The notes under the pieces are model-generated. The model did no database searches and was not told where the DNA came from. It saw nothing but the letters and a program-made list of their open reading frames with translations. From IMG/VR virus record IMGVR_UViG_3300030104_007686, positions 1 to 41,700 of that record: DNA of 41,700 nt; one strand, written 5' to 3'. Numbering within the stretch: position 1 is the stretch's first letter; each line of letters begins with the position of its first letter. Shown here piece after piece: positions 1 to 7,227 of this stretch. The position numbers were made by a program, and so were the translations under genes. Source of the stretch: a virus.

Positions 1-345
1 TCAGGTAATAATGCAAACATTCGACCAAATATGAGAATGTATTATTTAGAAACAGTATTACCTATAGTAAAGAAAATTCACTACGGATTTGAAAGATATT
101 TTGGATTTGAACTGAAAGAAGATACTGCTGATGTACCTGCTTTACAGCCCGAGATGAGGGATCAAGCACAATATTATTCAGCATTAGTAAATACCGGAAT
201 TATTTCTCCAAATGAAGCAAGAGAGCATCTTGGCTTCGAGCTAGTGGAAGGATATGATGATTTAAGAGTGCCTGCCAATATAGCAGGAAGTGCTACTAAT
301 CCTGATGAAGGTGGTAGGCCAACAGAAAGCAATGATGATGAATAA
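1..345 (+). CDS. Portal protein, C-terminal end (partial, HK97 family)
   Basis: The reading frame is open from the first base, so the start lies upstream of the window; the first ATG at 31 is internal. The portal forms the dodecameric ring at the capsid vertex through which DNA is packaged and ejected. The visible 114 residues look like the end of an HK97-type portal: a segment with YYLETVLPIV, then FERYFGFEL, then a GIISPNEAREHLGFE stretch, which is the conserved 'G.I..NEAR..LG' element of this family, and an acidic polar tail. The position directly before the protease-capsid gene agrees with this. The stop overlaps the start of the next gene. The call rests on motif recognition plus synteny; the clip and stem regions are not visible. 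Confidence 0.8.
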   Translation, partial: SGNNANIRPNMRMYYLETVLPIVKKIHYGFERYFGFELKEDTADVPALQPEMRDQAQYYSALVNTGIISPNEAREHLGFELVEGYDDLRVPANIAGSATNPDEGGRPTESNDDE

Positions 346-568
346 TTGGAATGATACTGTACAAAAAGGTCAAGTAGGATATATGACATACTCCCAGGAT
401 TTAATAAGAGAGGGAGAGCTTGAAGCTTTAAGTACTCTTTATAAAAAAGAAGTGAAGACCTGCAAAGATACAAAAGAGAAAAAAGAACTAACAGCAATGC
501 ATTTAGATGCGGTTGCTACAGTGGCAGGAGAAGACGTAGCAAGTCGTTTACTTAAGGAGCTATTTTGA
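332..568 (+). CDS. Small unknown protein between portal and capsid genes
   Basis: A 78-residue product if the first of three consecutive ATG codons (332, 335, 338) is used; the frame is open further upstream to 290 but that part lies inside the portal gene. It overlaps the portal stop by 14 bases and its own TGA (566-568) overlaps the next ATG, so it is translationally coupled on both sides. The sequence is charged, lysine- and glutamate-rich and probably helical, with no signal peptide or membrane segment. I do not recognise a family. The position suggests a role in head assembly, or a small structural protein kept with the portal, but that is only context. Confidence 0.65.
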   Translation: MMMNNWNDTVQKGQVGYMTYSQDLIREGELEALSTLYKKEVKTCKDTKEKKELTAMHLDAVATVAGEDVASRLLKELF

Positions 569-930
569 TGGGTAGCATAAGACGCAGAGATGTAGCTATA
601 CAAGCAGCAGCAATGGCAATGCTTGAAGAAGGTAAAGTTCTTACTAAAAAAGAGTTTGATAATATTGCTAAACCGACAGGTGTTCGGTCCGGTAATTTGA
701 TGAATTTATTTGGAAGCTGGTCTCGACTGATAGGATTTATCGAGAAAGATCATCCAGATATTTGGGCACAACTACATGGCGAAAAAGAAGAGGACTCAGT
801 TAAAGCTGAAGAACCTTGTGAAGTCTGTGGAGATCCAGAGTGTGACTGTGGACCTGACTGCGACTGTGCCGAGACTGATCCCTTAGCTGCCCTAGCTAAA
901 GCATCAGAAGGGAAGGAAGAAGATGAATAA
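568..930 (+). CDS. Small protein with HTH-like core and six-cysteine acidic tail
   Basis: A 120-residue product. ATG 568 is chosen because AAGGAG at 554-559 sits 8 bases upstream; a TTG at 565 in the same frame is less likely. Residues 10-60 contain a segment (LTKKEFDN, then GVRSGNLMNLFGSWSRLIGF) that resembles the small helical repeat found beside homing endonucleases (an 'R.FGSW..A' pattern), so a DNA-binding helical fold is possible. Residues 84-100 hold six cysteines (84, 87, 92, 94, 98, 100) in an acidic context, spaced C-x2-C-x4-C-x-C-x3-C-x-C, which suggests a metal-binding knuckle. No nuclease motif is seen. The last 8 bases overlap the capsid gene. Function is unknown; both similarities are inferences from pattern only. 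Confidence 0.7.
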   Translation: MGSIRRRDVAIQAAAMAMLEEGKVLTKKEFDNIAKPTGVRSGNLMNLFGSWSRLIGFIEKDHPDIWAQLHGEKEEDSVKAEEPCEVCGDPECDCGPDCDCAETDPLAALAKASEGKEEDE

Positions 931-2923
931 AATATTTAATCTAACCTCTACTTTCAAATCACAGACTGTTGAAGACGGAAGTGTGATGATTCGAGGTATG
1001 GCAAGCACGAACGACTTTGATCGTGCCGGGGATACTATTTCTCCTGATGCCTGGGCAAAAGGTGGCTTAAAGAATTTTGAAAATAATCCAATTATTCTTT
1101 TTAACCATGATTATAATAAGCCAATAGGTCGAGCCACGGGGTTGAAAGTAACTCCAAACGGTCTTGAACTAGAAGCAAAAATTAGTAAGTCCGCACCCGA
1201 AAGCGTGTGTGACTTAGTTAAAGACGGTGTCCTTGGAGCCTTTTCTGTTGGTTTCCGAGTCAAGGATGCTGATTATCTATCGGAAACTGACGGGTATAAG
1301 ATAAAGGACGCTGAGTTGTTTGAGGTATCGGTTGTTTCCGTTCCCTGCAATCAAGCAGCTACTTTTTCTCTGGCGAAGTCTTTTGACTCTGAATCAGAGT
1401 ACGAAGATTTCAAGAAAACTTTCACCAATCGTGTAGATCTAGCCAGTCAGTCTCTGGCTAAAGATGATAAGTTATCGGTAGCTAGTGACACACTGGACGG
1501 AGCGCAAGCTCAAAAGGAGATCAAAATGTCGGAAGAGGTAAAAACTCCCGAAGTCGACTTGGAAGCATTTGCTAAGAAGGTAGCAGAGGAAACTGCTGCT
1601 AAAATTGCAATGAAACAAGCCGAGACTAAAGCTGCGGAAGAAGCCGTAGCACAAGAAGCTGTTGAGAAGGCTGCTGCAGAAGCAGAAGCCAAGGCAGCTC
1701 AAGAAGAAGAAGTCAAGCAAGCTGTAGTAACTGGTGTTGAATCAGGTACTGAGAAGCTTCTTGAAGATGTTCAGAAAGAGCTTACCGCTCGTAATGCTGA
1801 CATGGAAGAAATTGTTGCTAAGTATAAGCAAGAATTGGCAGAAAAGTCTGATGAAATCACTAAGATGCGTGACTCTAAGCGAGTCTTCGCAGATCGTGCT
1901 GAAAAGAGCGATATTACTAAGTGGGGCCAGGACTTCTTGACTGCACACATGTTGGGTGTAATGACTCGCAAGGGTTGGGACACGAGCTATGGCCGTGACA
2001 TCCAAGAAAAGGCTGGTATCGACTATGCAACTAATGCTGGCGATATCGACCAAGAAGTTTCATCTCTTATCGAGAAGGAAATTCAAAATGAGCTGAAAGT
2101 AGCTCAATTGTTCCGTGAAATCCCTGTGAACGGTGGAGCGACTGTGCTACCGATTTCCGTAGATGTTGAACCTGCTACTTTCTCAGCAAGTGCAGCAACT
2201 TCTGGTAATTTGGAAAATCGTGGCGCATCTAACAGCACCTACCGTCCTAAGCAAGTAATCTTGAACGCTTATCGTTTGATCTCAAGCACCTTTATGGACA
2301 ATGATGTCGACGAGCAAGTTCTGATTAACTTGATGCCTATGCTGATTGAAGGCGTAGCACGTGCACACGGTCGTGCAGTTGAGAATGCTATCTTGAATGG
2401 TAACTCAAGCGCACCTGCAGGTCTTGCAGACTTTGCCGCAGCCGCAACGCTGTCTGGCACTGACAACATGGACATCTCTGATGGTGACCTGTTAACGGCT
2501 GCTAACTTATTGACCGCACGTAAGGCAATGGGTAAGTATGGTTTGAATCCTTCCGATGTAACTTACATCGTTAGCTCAAACAGCTACTATGATTTGTTGT
2601 CTGATTCCGCATTCCAAACTCTGGATGAAGTAGGATCAGATCTCGCAATACGAGTCACTGGTACGATTGGAGCCGTGTTCGGTTCTCCAGTTGTTGTATC
2701 AGAGGAATTCCCTGCGGACAACACCAACGGTAACATGGCTGCTTGTGCAGTTTATGCCCGTAACTATGTAATTCCACGTCTACGTGGTGTTACGGTTGAA
2801 CAAGATTACGAAGTAATGAATCAGCGACGTGTTATCGTTGCGACTCAGTCACTCGGATTTGAAGAAATCGTTGCCGGCGCATCTGCCGATCAACCTTCAG
2901 TTCGAATTAACTTCCAGTCTTAA
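923..2923 (+). CDS. Prohead protease - scaffold - major capsid protein fusion
   Basis: A 666-residue single frame combining the functions that HK97 splits between gp4 and gp5. Residues 1-155 match an S78-type prohead protease: His62 in a FNHD motif, Ser108 in GAFSVGF, and an acidic/valine strand with ELFEVSVVSVP around 131-141. Residues about 205-320 are rich in Ala, Glu and Lys and look like a coiled coil, as expected of a delta/scaffold domain. Residues about 330-666 resemble an HK97-fold capsid protein (LFREIPVNGG, then NRRVIVATQSLGFEE-like C-terminal strands). Start ATG 923 follows GGAAGGA at 911-917. The capsid part uses CGT and other codons favoured in highly expressed genes, unlike its AT-rich neighbours. 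A strong internal ribosome binding site at 1514 may allow the capsid part to be made separately. A terminator follows at 2935. Confidence 0.88.
   Translation: MNKIFNLTSTFKSQTVEDGSVMIRGMASTNDFDRAGDTISPDAWAKGGLKNFENNPIILFNHDYNKPIGRATGLKVTPNGLELEAKISKSAPESVCDLVKDGVLGAFSVGFRVKDADYLSETDGYKIKDAELFEVSVVSVPCNQAATFSLAKSFDSESEYEDFKKTFTNRVDLASQSLAKDDKLSVASDTLDGAQAQKEIKMSEEVKTPEVDLEAFAKKVAEETAAKIAMKQAETKAAEEAVAQEAVEKAAAEAEAKAAQEEEVKQAVVTGVESGTEKLLEDVQKELTARNADMEEIVAKYKQELAEKSDEITKMRDSKRVFADRAEKSDITKWGQDFLTAHMLGVMTRKGWDTSYGRDIQEKAGIDYATNAGDIDQEVSSLIEKEIQNELKVAQLFREIPVNGGATVLPISVDVEPATFSASAATSGNLENRGASNSTYRPKQVILNAYRLISSTFMDNDVDEQVLINLMPMLIEGVARAHGRAVENAILNGNSSAPAGLADFAAAATLSGTDNMDISDGDLLTAANLLTARKAMGKYGLNPSDVTYIVSSNSYYDLLSDSAFQTLDEVGSDLAIRVTGTIGAVFGSPVVVSEEFPADNTNGNMAACAVYARNYVIPRLRGVTVEQDYEVMNQRRVIVATQSLGFEEIVAGASADQPSVRINFQS
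1514..1528 (+). promoter_or_regulatory. Internal ribosome binding site and ATG inside the protease-capsid gene
   Basis: AAGGAG at 1514-1519 lies 6 bases before an in-frame ATG at 1526 (residue 202 of the fusion). It falls exactly between the protease part and the alanine/glutamate-rich scaffold part, the place where HK97-like phages start a separate capsid gene. It is a better Shine-Dalgarno match than that of the full-length start. Confidence 0.65.
1526..2923 (+). CDS. Nested major capsid protein (scaffold domain + capsid), internal start
   Basis: Translation from the internal ATG would give a 465-residue protein consisting of a helical scaffold/delta domain (about 115 residues) and an HK97-fold capsid domain, with no protease. 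This is the normal composition of an HK97-type capsid precursor. It would let the phage make many capsid subunits per protease from one frame. Seen directly: the Shine-Dalgarno sequence, the spacing and the frame. Inferred: that it is used, and that the fusion form is the minor product. A likely maturation cleavage lies near residues 315-335 of the fusion, at the end of the coiled coil, but no exact site can be read. Confidence 0.55.
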   Translation: MSEEVKTPEVDLEAFAKKVAEETAAKIAMKQAETKAAEEAVAQEAVEKAAAEAEAKAAQEEEVKQAVVTGVESGTEKLLEDVQKELTARNADMEEIVAKYKQELAEKSDEITKMRDSKRVFADRAEKSDITKWGQDFLTAHMLGVMTRKGWDTSYGRDIQEKAGIDYATNAGDIDQEVSSLIEKEIQNELKVAQLFREIPVNGGATVLPISVDVEPATFSASAATSGNLENRGASNSTYRPKQVILNAYRLISSTFMDNDVDEQVLINLMPMLIEGVARAHGRAVENAILNGNSSAPAGLADFAAAATLSGTDNMDISDGDLLTAANLLTARKAMGKYGLNPSDVTYIVSSNSYYDLLSDSAFQTLDEVGSDLAIRVTGTIGAVFGSPVVVSEEFPADNTNGNMAACAVYARNYVIPRLRGVTVEQDYEVMNQRRVIVATQSLGFEEIVAGASADQPSVRINFQS

Positions 2924-2934
2924 TAACCAGCAAA

Positions 2935-2965
2935 CTTGGGGGAGCTTCGGCTTCCCCAGGTTTTT
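2935..2965 (+). terminator. Rho-independent terminator after the capsid gene
   Basis: An 11-pair stem (2935-2945 with 2950-2960, including a few G-T pairs) closes a TTCG tetraloop at 2946-2949 in the stable C(UUCG)G form and is followed by TTTTT at 2961-2965. It lies between the capsid stop and the connector start, so it probably lowers transcription after the highly expressed capsid gene. Confidence 0.88.
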
Positions 2966-2977
2966 ATTAATTTACTT

Positions 2978-3568
2978 ATGGCAGATTTAGTTACATTATC
3001 AGATTATAAGGATGCGGAAGGAATAACAGGCCCTAAAGAGGATCTGAGAATTTCTCGTATCATACCGTCTGTGAGCGAATTAGTAAAAACCTATTGTGGA
3101 AATAGTTTTGTAGACTTTTTCTCGAATAATAAAATAGAAGATTTTGACATTTACTGGGATACTTTTGCAGTACAACTAACAGAGAGTCCTGTAAATGCTA
3201 TAGTAAGTGTACAAGAAAGGAGTGGATATGATCAATCCTATGCTACTCTCACTACAGGTGCGTATGAATATTATCTTGATAAGCGTACCGATAGTGTTAT
3301 TAGAACTAACGAGTCTGGTTCTCGTCTTAATTGGAAGCAGGGCGTTGGTGCAGTAAAGGTAACTTATACTGCGGGATATTCAGCTACACCCGAAGATTTA
3401 AAACTTGCAGTATTTGACTTAGTTACATACTACTTAAAAGATGAGCATAAAGAGAGAAGAACTCTTGGTGGAGCCTCTATACAAAATCAAAGCTCTAGTA
3501 CTCAGCGTGATAATGTGGCTTTTCCAGATCATATCAAGCGAGTTTTGGACTTGTACAAGAACTTCTAG
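2978..3568 (+). CDS. Head-tail connector protein (gp6-like)
   Basis: A 196-residue product. The frame is open from an ATG at 2936, but that start lies inside the terminator stem, so ATG 2978 (MADLVTLSDYKDAEG) is chosen; no good Shine-Dalgarno is visible before it. The N-terminus resembles head-tail connector/adaptor proteins of the HK97 gp6 type, which start with a short 'LV.L.D.K..L.I' helix and dock under the portal. A middle strand region (NWKQGVGAVKVTYTAGY) and a C-terminal helix (LKLAVFDLVTYYLKDEHKER) fit the family, where a 'vtYtAGy ... P.dlk.A...l...' pattern is common. The position between capsid and tail completion genes supports it. The TAG stop overlaps the next GTG by one base. 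Confidence 0.72.
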   Translation: MADLVTLSDYKDAEGITGPKEDLRISRIIPSVSELVKTYCGNSFVDFFSNNKIEDFDIYWDTFAVQLTESPVNAIVSVQERSGYDQSYATLTTGAYEYYLDKRTDSVIRTNESGSRLNWKQGVGAVKVTYTAGYSATPEDLKLAVFDLVTYYLKDEHKERRTLGGASIQNQSSSTQRDNVAFPDHIKRVLDLYKNF

Positions 3569-5013
3569 TGGCAAAATCAGAACTAAAAAGAGAAATGAAA
3601 CGGCTCAGTAAAGCTGTTGATGATGCTTTTGCAAGAGGAGTTCTGGATAGTGCAAGACAATTAGTTACTATTACAAAAGCAAACTTAGTAGAAAGTTATA
3701 TTGAAGGATATGAGCTTTTAAGAAAAAAACATAAAAATAATCCTAAAGCAAAGTTTCCTATTATACAAAGAAGAAGTTTTGTAGGAGCAGTTGATGGAGC
3801 TTTTCCAGAGATTATAGCAGCAATTAGTCGAAAGAAAGCCCATGAGATAGTAGAACAGGGTGCAGATTATTTTGTGTTTGCTCAAAATGATGGAGCGAAA
3901 AAAAGTGCTTTTGATACTATAAAGCAGCCTTTAGTTGATTTTGTAAAAGCAAAAGTAGAAAAGAAAGGTATTAAGCTTACAGGAGCAAAAGAAGAAGCTC
4001 AAATTTTATTTAATACCGATGATCCTACTGGCAAGCAAATATCTGCAGCTTCAGGAAGAAGTGATGTCGGAGTTTTAAAAAGAGGCGGAGAACGAGAACA
4101 CGCTGGAAAAACTACGGTAGGTGCTGCGCGGTTAGTTGCGGCTATGAAGTGGATGGAGACCGACAAATATTTTAAACGATATACGGGAATGAAAATCGCA
4201 AAGAGTTTTGCGGAAAAATATGGAGAGTTAGAGGCAGTATTTGATACAAAAGGTACAAAGAAAGGAAGCCTACAATTAAAGATAAAAGAAAACGTACAAG
4301 TATTTGTAGGACCAGGGTCTAAAAACTATCCAGGATCCCAAGTCAATGACTGGGATAGTGCTCCAGGAAAACAAGGCTTACGAGATAAGCTAGAAGGAGT
4401 AATGATTCGGCATCTCCAAAAACAAAAATTAGAAGATTTAAAAGGAAGTCCAAGTATTACTGACAATGCTGAAACTGCAGTTTCTCACGAACTTATGAGC
4501 AGTTTTAAAAAAGGTAAGCATATAAAAGTTACTGGACCAAAAACAAAAAATACTTCAAGACCAAAGAATAAAGCAACTGCCTCCTCTAAAAGCAAGAAAG
4601 GGCCAGCAAAAAGAACATCAGCTCCAAAAGCTTCTATTGCAACTCTTGCAGCAACTAGAGGAGCCGGAGGAAAGTCGGCTAAGAGCAGTCGATTATCATC
4701 GCCAATTAATTTATTAGCAATTTTAAATAGTAAAATAAATAGAACTGTTCAGAAAAATATGGGAGATCCTGCATTAAATAATATTACAGGAACATTTGCA
4801 AATAGTGTAAAAATAACGGATGTATCTGCAACTCCCCAAGGATTTCCAAGTATTGGATATACTTACCAAAGACGCCCCTATGAAGTTTTTGAGAGTTCAA
4901 GTGGAACTAGGTTTTCAAGCATACAAAGAGACCCAAGACGTTTAATTGATACTTCAATAAGAGAGATCGCAGCACAGCTCGTCGAGGGTCGAATATATAC
5001 TAGGAGGCAGTAA
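3568..5013 (+). CDS. Large basic virion protein in the tail-completion (lambda Z) position
   Basis: A 481-residue product starting at GTG 3568, one base into the preceding stop. It occupies the place of lambda Z or HK97 gp10, which join the tail to the head. It is much longer than those and very rich in Lys, Arg and Ser. Residues about 300-370 form a low-complexity basic linker (TSRPKNKATASSKSKK and onwards). The C-terminal 110 residues (FANSVKI, then RDPRRLIDTSIREIAAQLV) look like the end of a neck/tail-completion protein. No enzymatic motif is seen. The role is inferred mainly from synteny; the long N-terminal region is not recognised. Confidence 0.55.
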   Translation: MAKSELKREMKRLSKAVDDAFARGVLDSARQLVTITKANLVESYIEGYELLRKKHKNNPKAKFPIIQRRSFVGAVDGAFPEIIAAISRKKAHEIVEQGADYFVFAQNDGAKKSAFDTIKQPLVDFVKAKVEKKGIKLTGAKEEAQILFNTDDPTGKQISAASGRSDVGVLKRGGEREHAGKTTVGAARLVAAMKWMETDKYFKRYTGMKIAKSFAEKYGELEAVFDTKGTKKGSLQLKIKENVQVFVGPGSKNYPGSQVNDWDSAPGKQGLRDKLEGVMIRHLQKQKLEDLKGSPSITDNAETAVSHELMSSFKKGKHIKVTGPKTKNTSRPKNKATASSKSKKGPAKRTSAPKASIATLAATRGAGGKSAKSSRLSSPINLLAILNSKINRTVQKNMGDPALNNITGTFANSVKITDVSATPQGFPSIGYTYQRRPYEVFESSSGTRFSSIQRDPRRLIDTSIREIAAQLVEGRIYTRRQ

Positions 5014-5468
5014 TGTCCGCACGAACTTATACTTCAAGAAGAGCAAATATTTTAAAATCTCTTGCTGAAAAATTAAAAGATATTGACGGTTCTGGGGCCT
5101 TTCTTACAGATCTACAAAATAATGTAGAACCTAGATTAAAGTTTTGGGATGAAGTCGCAGAATTTCCTGCAGTTCATTTAAATGCAGGACCAGAGACCCG
5201 CGAGTATCAAGGTGGTGGGTTTAAAGATAGATTTTTAAGTGTAACAATTCGTTGTTATGTTCAAGATGAAGAAGACGCTACAGAGGGTCTTAATTTATTA
5301 ATGGAAGATATAGAAACTGTAATAGAAGAAAATTCTAGATTAGCATATACAGATGCTCAGAATAACTCTTTTACTACACAACAAATCACAATACTCAGTA
5401 TAAATACTGATGAAGGTGTACTCGAACCCCTAGCCGTAGGAGAAATTTCGATAGAGGTTCGTTATTAG
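5013..5468 (+). CDS. Tail terminator protein (lambda U position)
   Basis: A 151-residue product whose ATG at 5013 overlaps the preceding stop (TAATG). Tail terminators cap the tail tube after it reaches tape-measure length and then bind the head connector. The visible pattern fits: an N-terminal helix (ILKSLAEKLKDI), a strand with EFPAVHLNAGPE, a conserved 'R.L.VTIRCYVQ' strand, then the helix LLMEDIETVIEEN and a final EISIEVRY strand. This alternation is typical of the U/terminator fold. The order Z-U-V is kept. A 61-base gap before the tail tube gene holds no recognisable promoter. Confidence 0.7.
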   Translation: MSARTYTSRRANILKSLAEKLKDIDGSGAFLTDLQNNVEPRLKFWDEVAEFPAVHLNAGPETREYQGGGFKDRFLSVTIRCYVQDEEDATEGLNLLMEDIETVIEENSRLAYTDAQNNSFTTQQITILSINTDEGVLEPLAVGEISIEVRY

Positions 5469-5529
5469 AAAATACTGGCACGAACAAAAGTTCACGTCCA
5501 AGTCTTTTCAAGTTTCATAGGAGAAAACT

Positions 5530-6672
5530 ATGGCGGATACATTATATTTTAGTCGCGACACTAAAATGTACGTTAAGATTGGGTCAGCAATATGGGAGAT
5601 CCCTGTGTTGGACGGATTCAGTTTTTCACAAGCAAATAACTCTACGGAGATAACGCTTAATGAGGCAGAAAGCTCCACAGGCGTAAGTAAGCGTGGACGA
5701 AAAGTATTTAACGATTCGTTAGCACCTGTTGAATTTTCTTTTTCAACTTATGCTCGTCCTTTCTTATCAGCAGGCTCCGGAGCGGGCGCAGCAGACGGTT
5801 CAGGAAAGCAACACGCAGTAGAAGAAGTACTATGGGCACTTATGGCAGGTCCTGCTACTTATTCTAGTAATGCTTTTACTAATACAACTACTCATGGAAC
5901 GGGAACAAGTGCAGATTTAGCAATTGACTTCAGTGAATCAAACAAGTCTACTTTAGGAACTGCAGAAGTATTCTTTTCACTAGATGATGCCGGGTCAAAC
6001 CCCACGGTATATAAAGTTGCTGGTGCTGTTATAAACGAAGCAAGCATTGACTTTGATATTGAAGGTATTGCTACGATTAACTGGTCTGGATTTGGAAGTA
6101 CTCTTACAAGTGTATCCAAGCCTACAAAGACTATTTATGAAGCAATCAATGCTACAAATAACTACATTAGAAATAGACTTACCTCTCTTTCAATTACTGC
6201 AGCAGATACCTCAACATTCCCAGGAGCAGGAAGTGGCGTTTATAACTTAACACTTATTGGTGGTAATATAACTATAAGTAATAATATAACGTTCCTTACT
6301 CCAGAGACTATTGGAGCAGTGAATACACCAATTGGACACGTAACTGGAGCTAGGTCTGTAAGTGGTAGCTTTAGTTGTTACTTAGGGCTTGATTCTAGTA
6401 GTAATGTAGGTACTTCTACGGACTTCTTTGCAGACATGACTAGTGCTGCTGCAAAAGCAAAAGTAGTAAATTCCTTCAATACTGTATTTGCAATAGGTGG
6501 AGCTAGCTCACCTTTCTTGAAGTTTACAATGGCTACTGCACACTTTGAGATACCCGCCCATAATATTGAGGATACGATTGCTCTGGAAACTACATTCCAA
6601 GCACTGCCTTCAACTATTGGGGGAACGAACGAAACCGTCCTTGCATATAGGGGAGTAGTTCCAGACGTATAA
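5530..6672 (+). CDS. Major tail (tube) protein
   Basis: A 380-residue product, ATG 5530, preceded by TAGGAG at 5518-5523. The N-terminus (MADTLYFSRDTKMYV, then IPVLDGFSFSQANNSTEI and TLNEAE) matches tail tube proteins of long-tailed phages, in which stacked rings surround the tape measure. It is longer than lambda V (246 residues), and the extra length probably forms surface loops or an added domain. The gene lies in the V position, directly before the chaperone pair G/GT and the tape measure. It is followed at once by a strong terminator and a new promoter, so it probably marks the end of the head/tube transcript. Confidence 0.8.
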   Translation: MADTLYFSRDTKMYVKIGSAIWEIPVLDGFSFSQANNSTEITLNEAESSTGVSKRGRKVFNDSLAPVEFSFSTYARPFLSAGSGAGAADGSGKQHAVEEVLWALMAGPATYSSNAFTNTTTHGTGTSADLAIDFSESNKSTLGTAEVFFSLDDAGSNPTVYKVAGAVINEASIDFDIEGIATINWSGFGSTLTSVSKPTKTIYEAINATNNYIRNRLTSLSITAADTSTFPGAGSGVYNLTLIGGNITISNNITFLTPETIGAVNTPIGHVTGARSVSGSFSCYLGLDSSSNVGTSTDFFADMTSAAAKAKVVNSFNTVFAIGGASSPFLKFTMATAHFEIPAHNIEDTIALETTFQALPSTIGGTNETVLAYRGVVPDV

Positions 6673-6684
6673 TAGATACGCAAT

Positions 6685-6710
6685 AAAAAAGGGGCTTCGG
6701 CCCCTTTTTT
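6685..6710. terminator. Terminator after the tail tube gene, probably bidirectional
   Basis: AAAAAAGGGGC and GCCCCTTTTTT form a perfect stem around a TTCG loop (6696-6699), with a T tract on the right and an A tract on the left. The A tract could make it active in both directions. Confidence 0.93.
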
Positions 6711-6735
6711 ACTTCTACCTTTCAAAAAATACTTC

Positions 6736-6764
6736 TTGACATTTTTCCTGTTGTGAAGTAGAAT
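6736..6764 (+). promoter_or_regulatory. Sigma70-type promoter before the tail chaperone genes
   Basis: TTGACA at 6736-6741 and TAGAAT at 6759-6764 are separated by exactly 17 bases in an AT-rich region, directly after a terminator and 41 bases before the chaperone start (AGAGGA at 6792-6797, ATG 6805). The near-consensus form implies transcription by the unmodified host RNA polymerase. Confidence 0.85.
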
Positions 6765-6804
6765 ATACACTATCTAATTAACACTTTATATAGAGGACTT
6801 TTAC

Positions 6805-7227
6805 ATGACCGACACGCCCATTTCTTTAGCCAGTCTTATGACTGCAAGTAAAACTGTAAGCATAGATTTTCCTGGTTATTCCGGATTTTCTGTAGACTTA
6901 TGCTACTTAGCCCGAGAAGAGCTAGTAAAACTGCGAAAAAAATGTGTATCCACAAAATGGAATAAAAGAACGCATCAAGCAGAAGAAGATTTAGACGAAG
7001 AAAAGTTCATTGTAGAATATACAAAAGCTGTTATAAAAGGATGGAAAGGTCTCAAGTATCGTTACCTAGAAGAGCTTCTTTTGGTAGATGTAGGAGAACT
7101 TGATCCCGATGATGAATTACCTTATACATCAGATAATGCAGAACTTTTAATGAAGAACGCAACGTCTTTTGACACATGGGTAACAGAGGCAGTAGGTGAC
7201 TTGGAAAATTTTACTGGCGACAAGTAG
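6805..7227 (+). CDS. Tail assembly chaperone (lambda G analogue)
   Basis: A 140-residue product in the position of lambda gpG, between tail tube and tape measure. Such proteins coat the tape measure during assembly and recruit tube subunits, and are absent from the virion. It is acidic, mostly helical, and has no membrane segment. The start is supported by AGAGGA seven bases upstream. Near its end, A AAT TTT at 7206-7212 is a slippery heptamer that allows a -1 shift, so part of the ribosomes should go on into the frame ending at 7625. The unshifted product stops at TAG 7225-7227. Confidence 0.75.
   Translation: MTDTPISLASLMTASKTVSIDFPGYSGFSVDLCYLAREELVKLRKKCVSTKWNKRTHQAEEDLDEEKFIVEYTKAVIKGWKGLKYRYLEELLLVDVGELDPDDELPYTSDNAELLMKNATSFDTWVTEAVGDLENFTGDK

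Noticed and set aside
2936-2977. Longer N-terminus for the connector from 2936
   Set aside because: It would translate the terminator hairpin; the family-like sequence begins at ATG 2978.
5469-5529. Promoter or hairpin in the gap before the tail tube gene
   Set aside because: Only a 4-pair GAAC/GTTC inverted repeat and no matching -35/-10 pair can be found; not enough to call.
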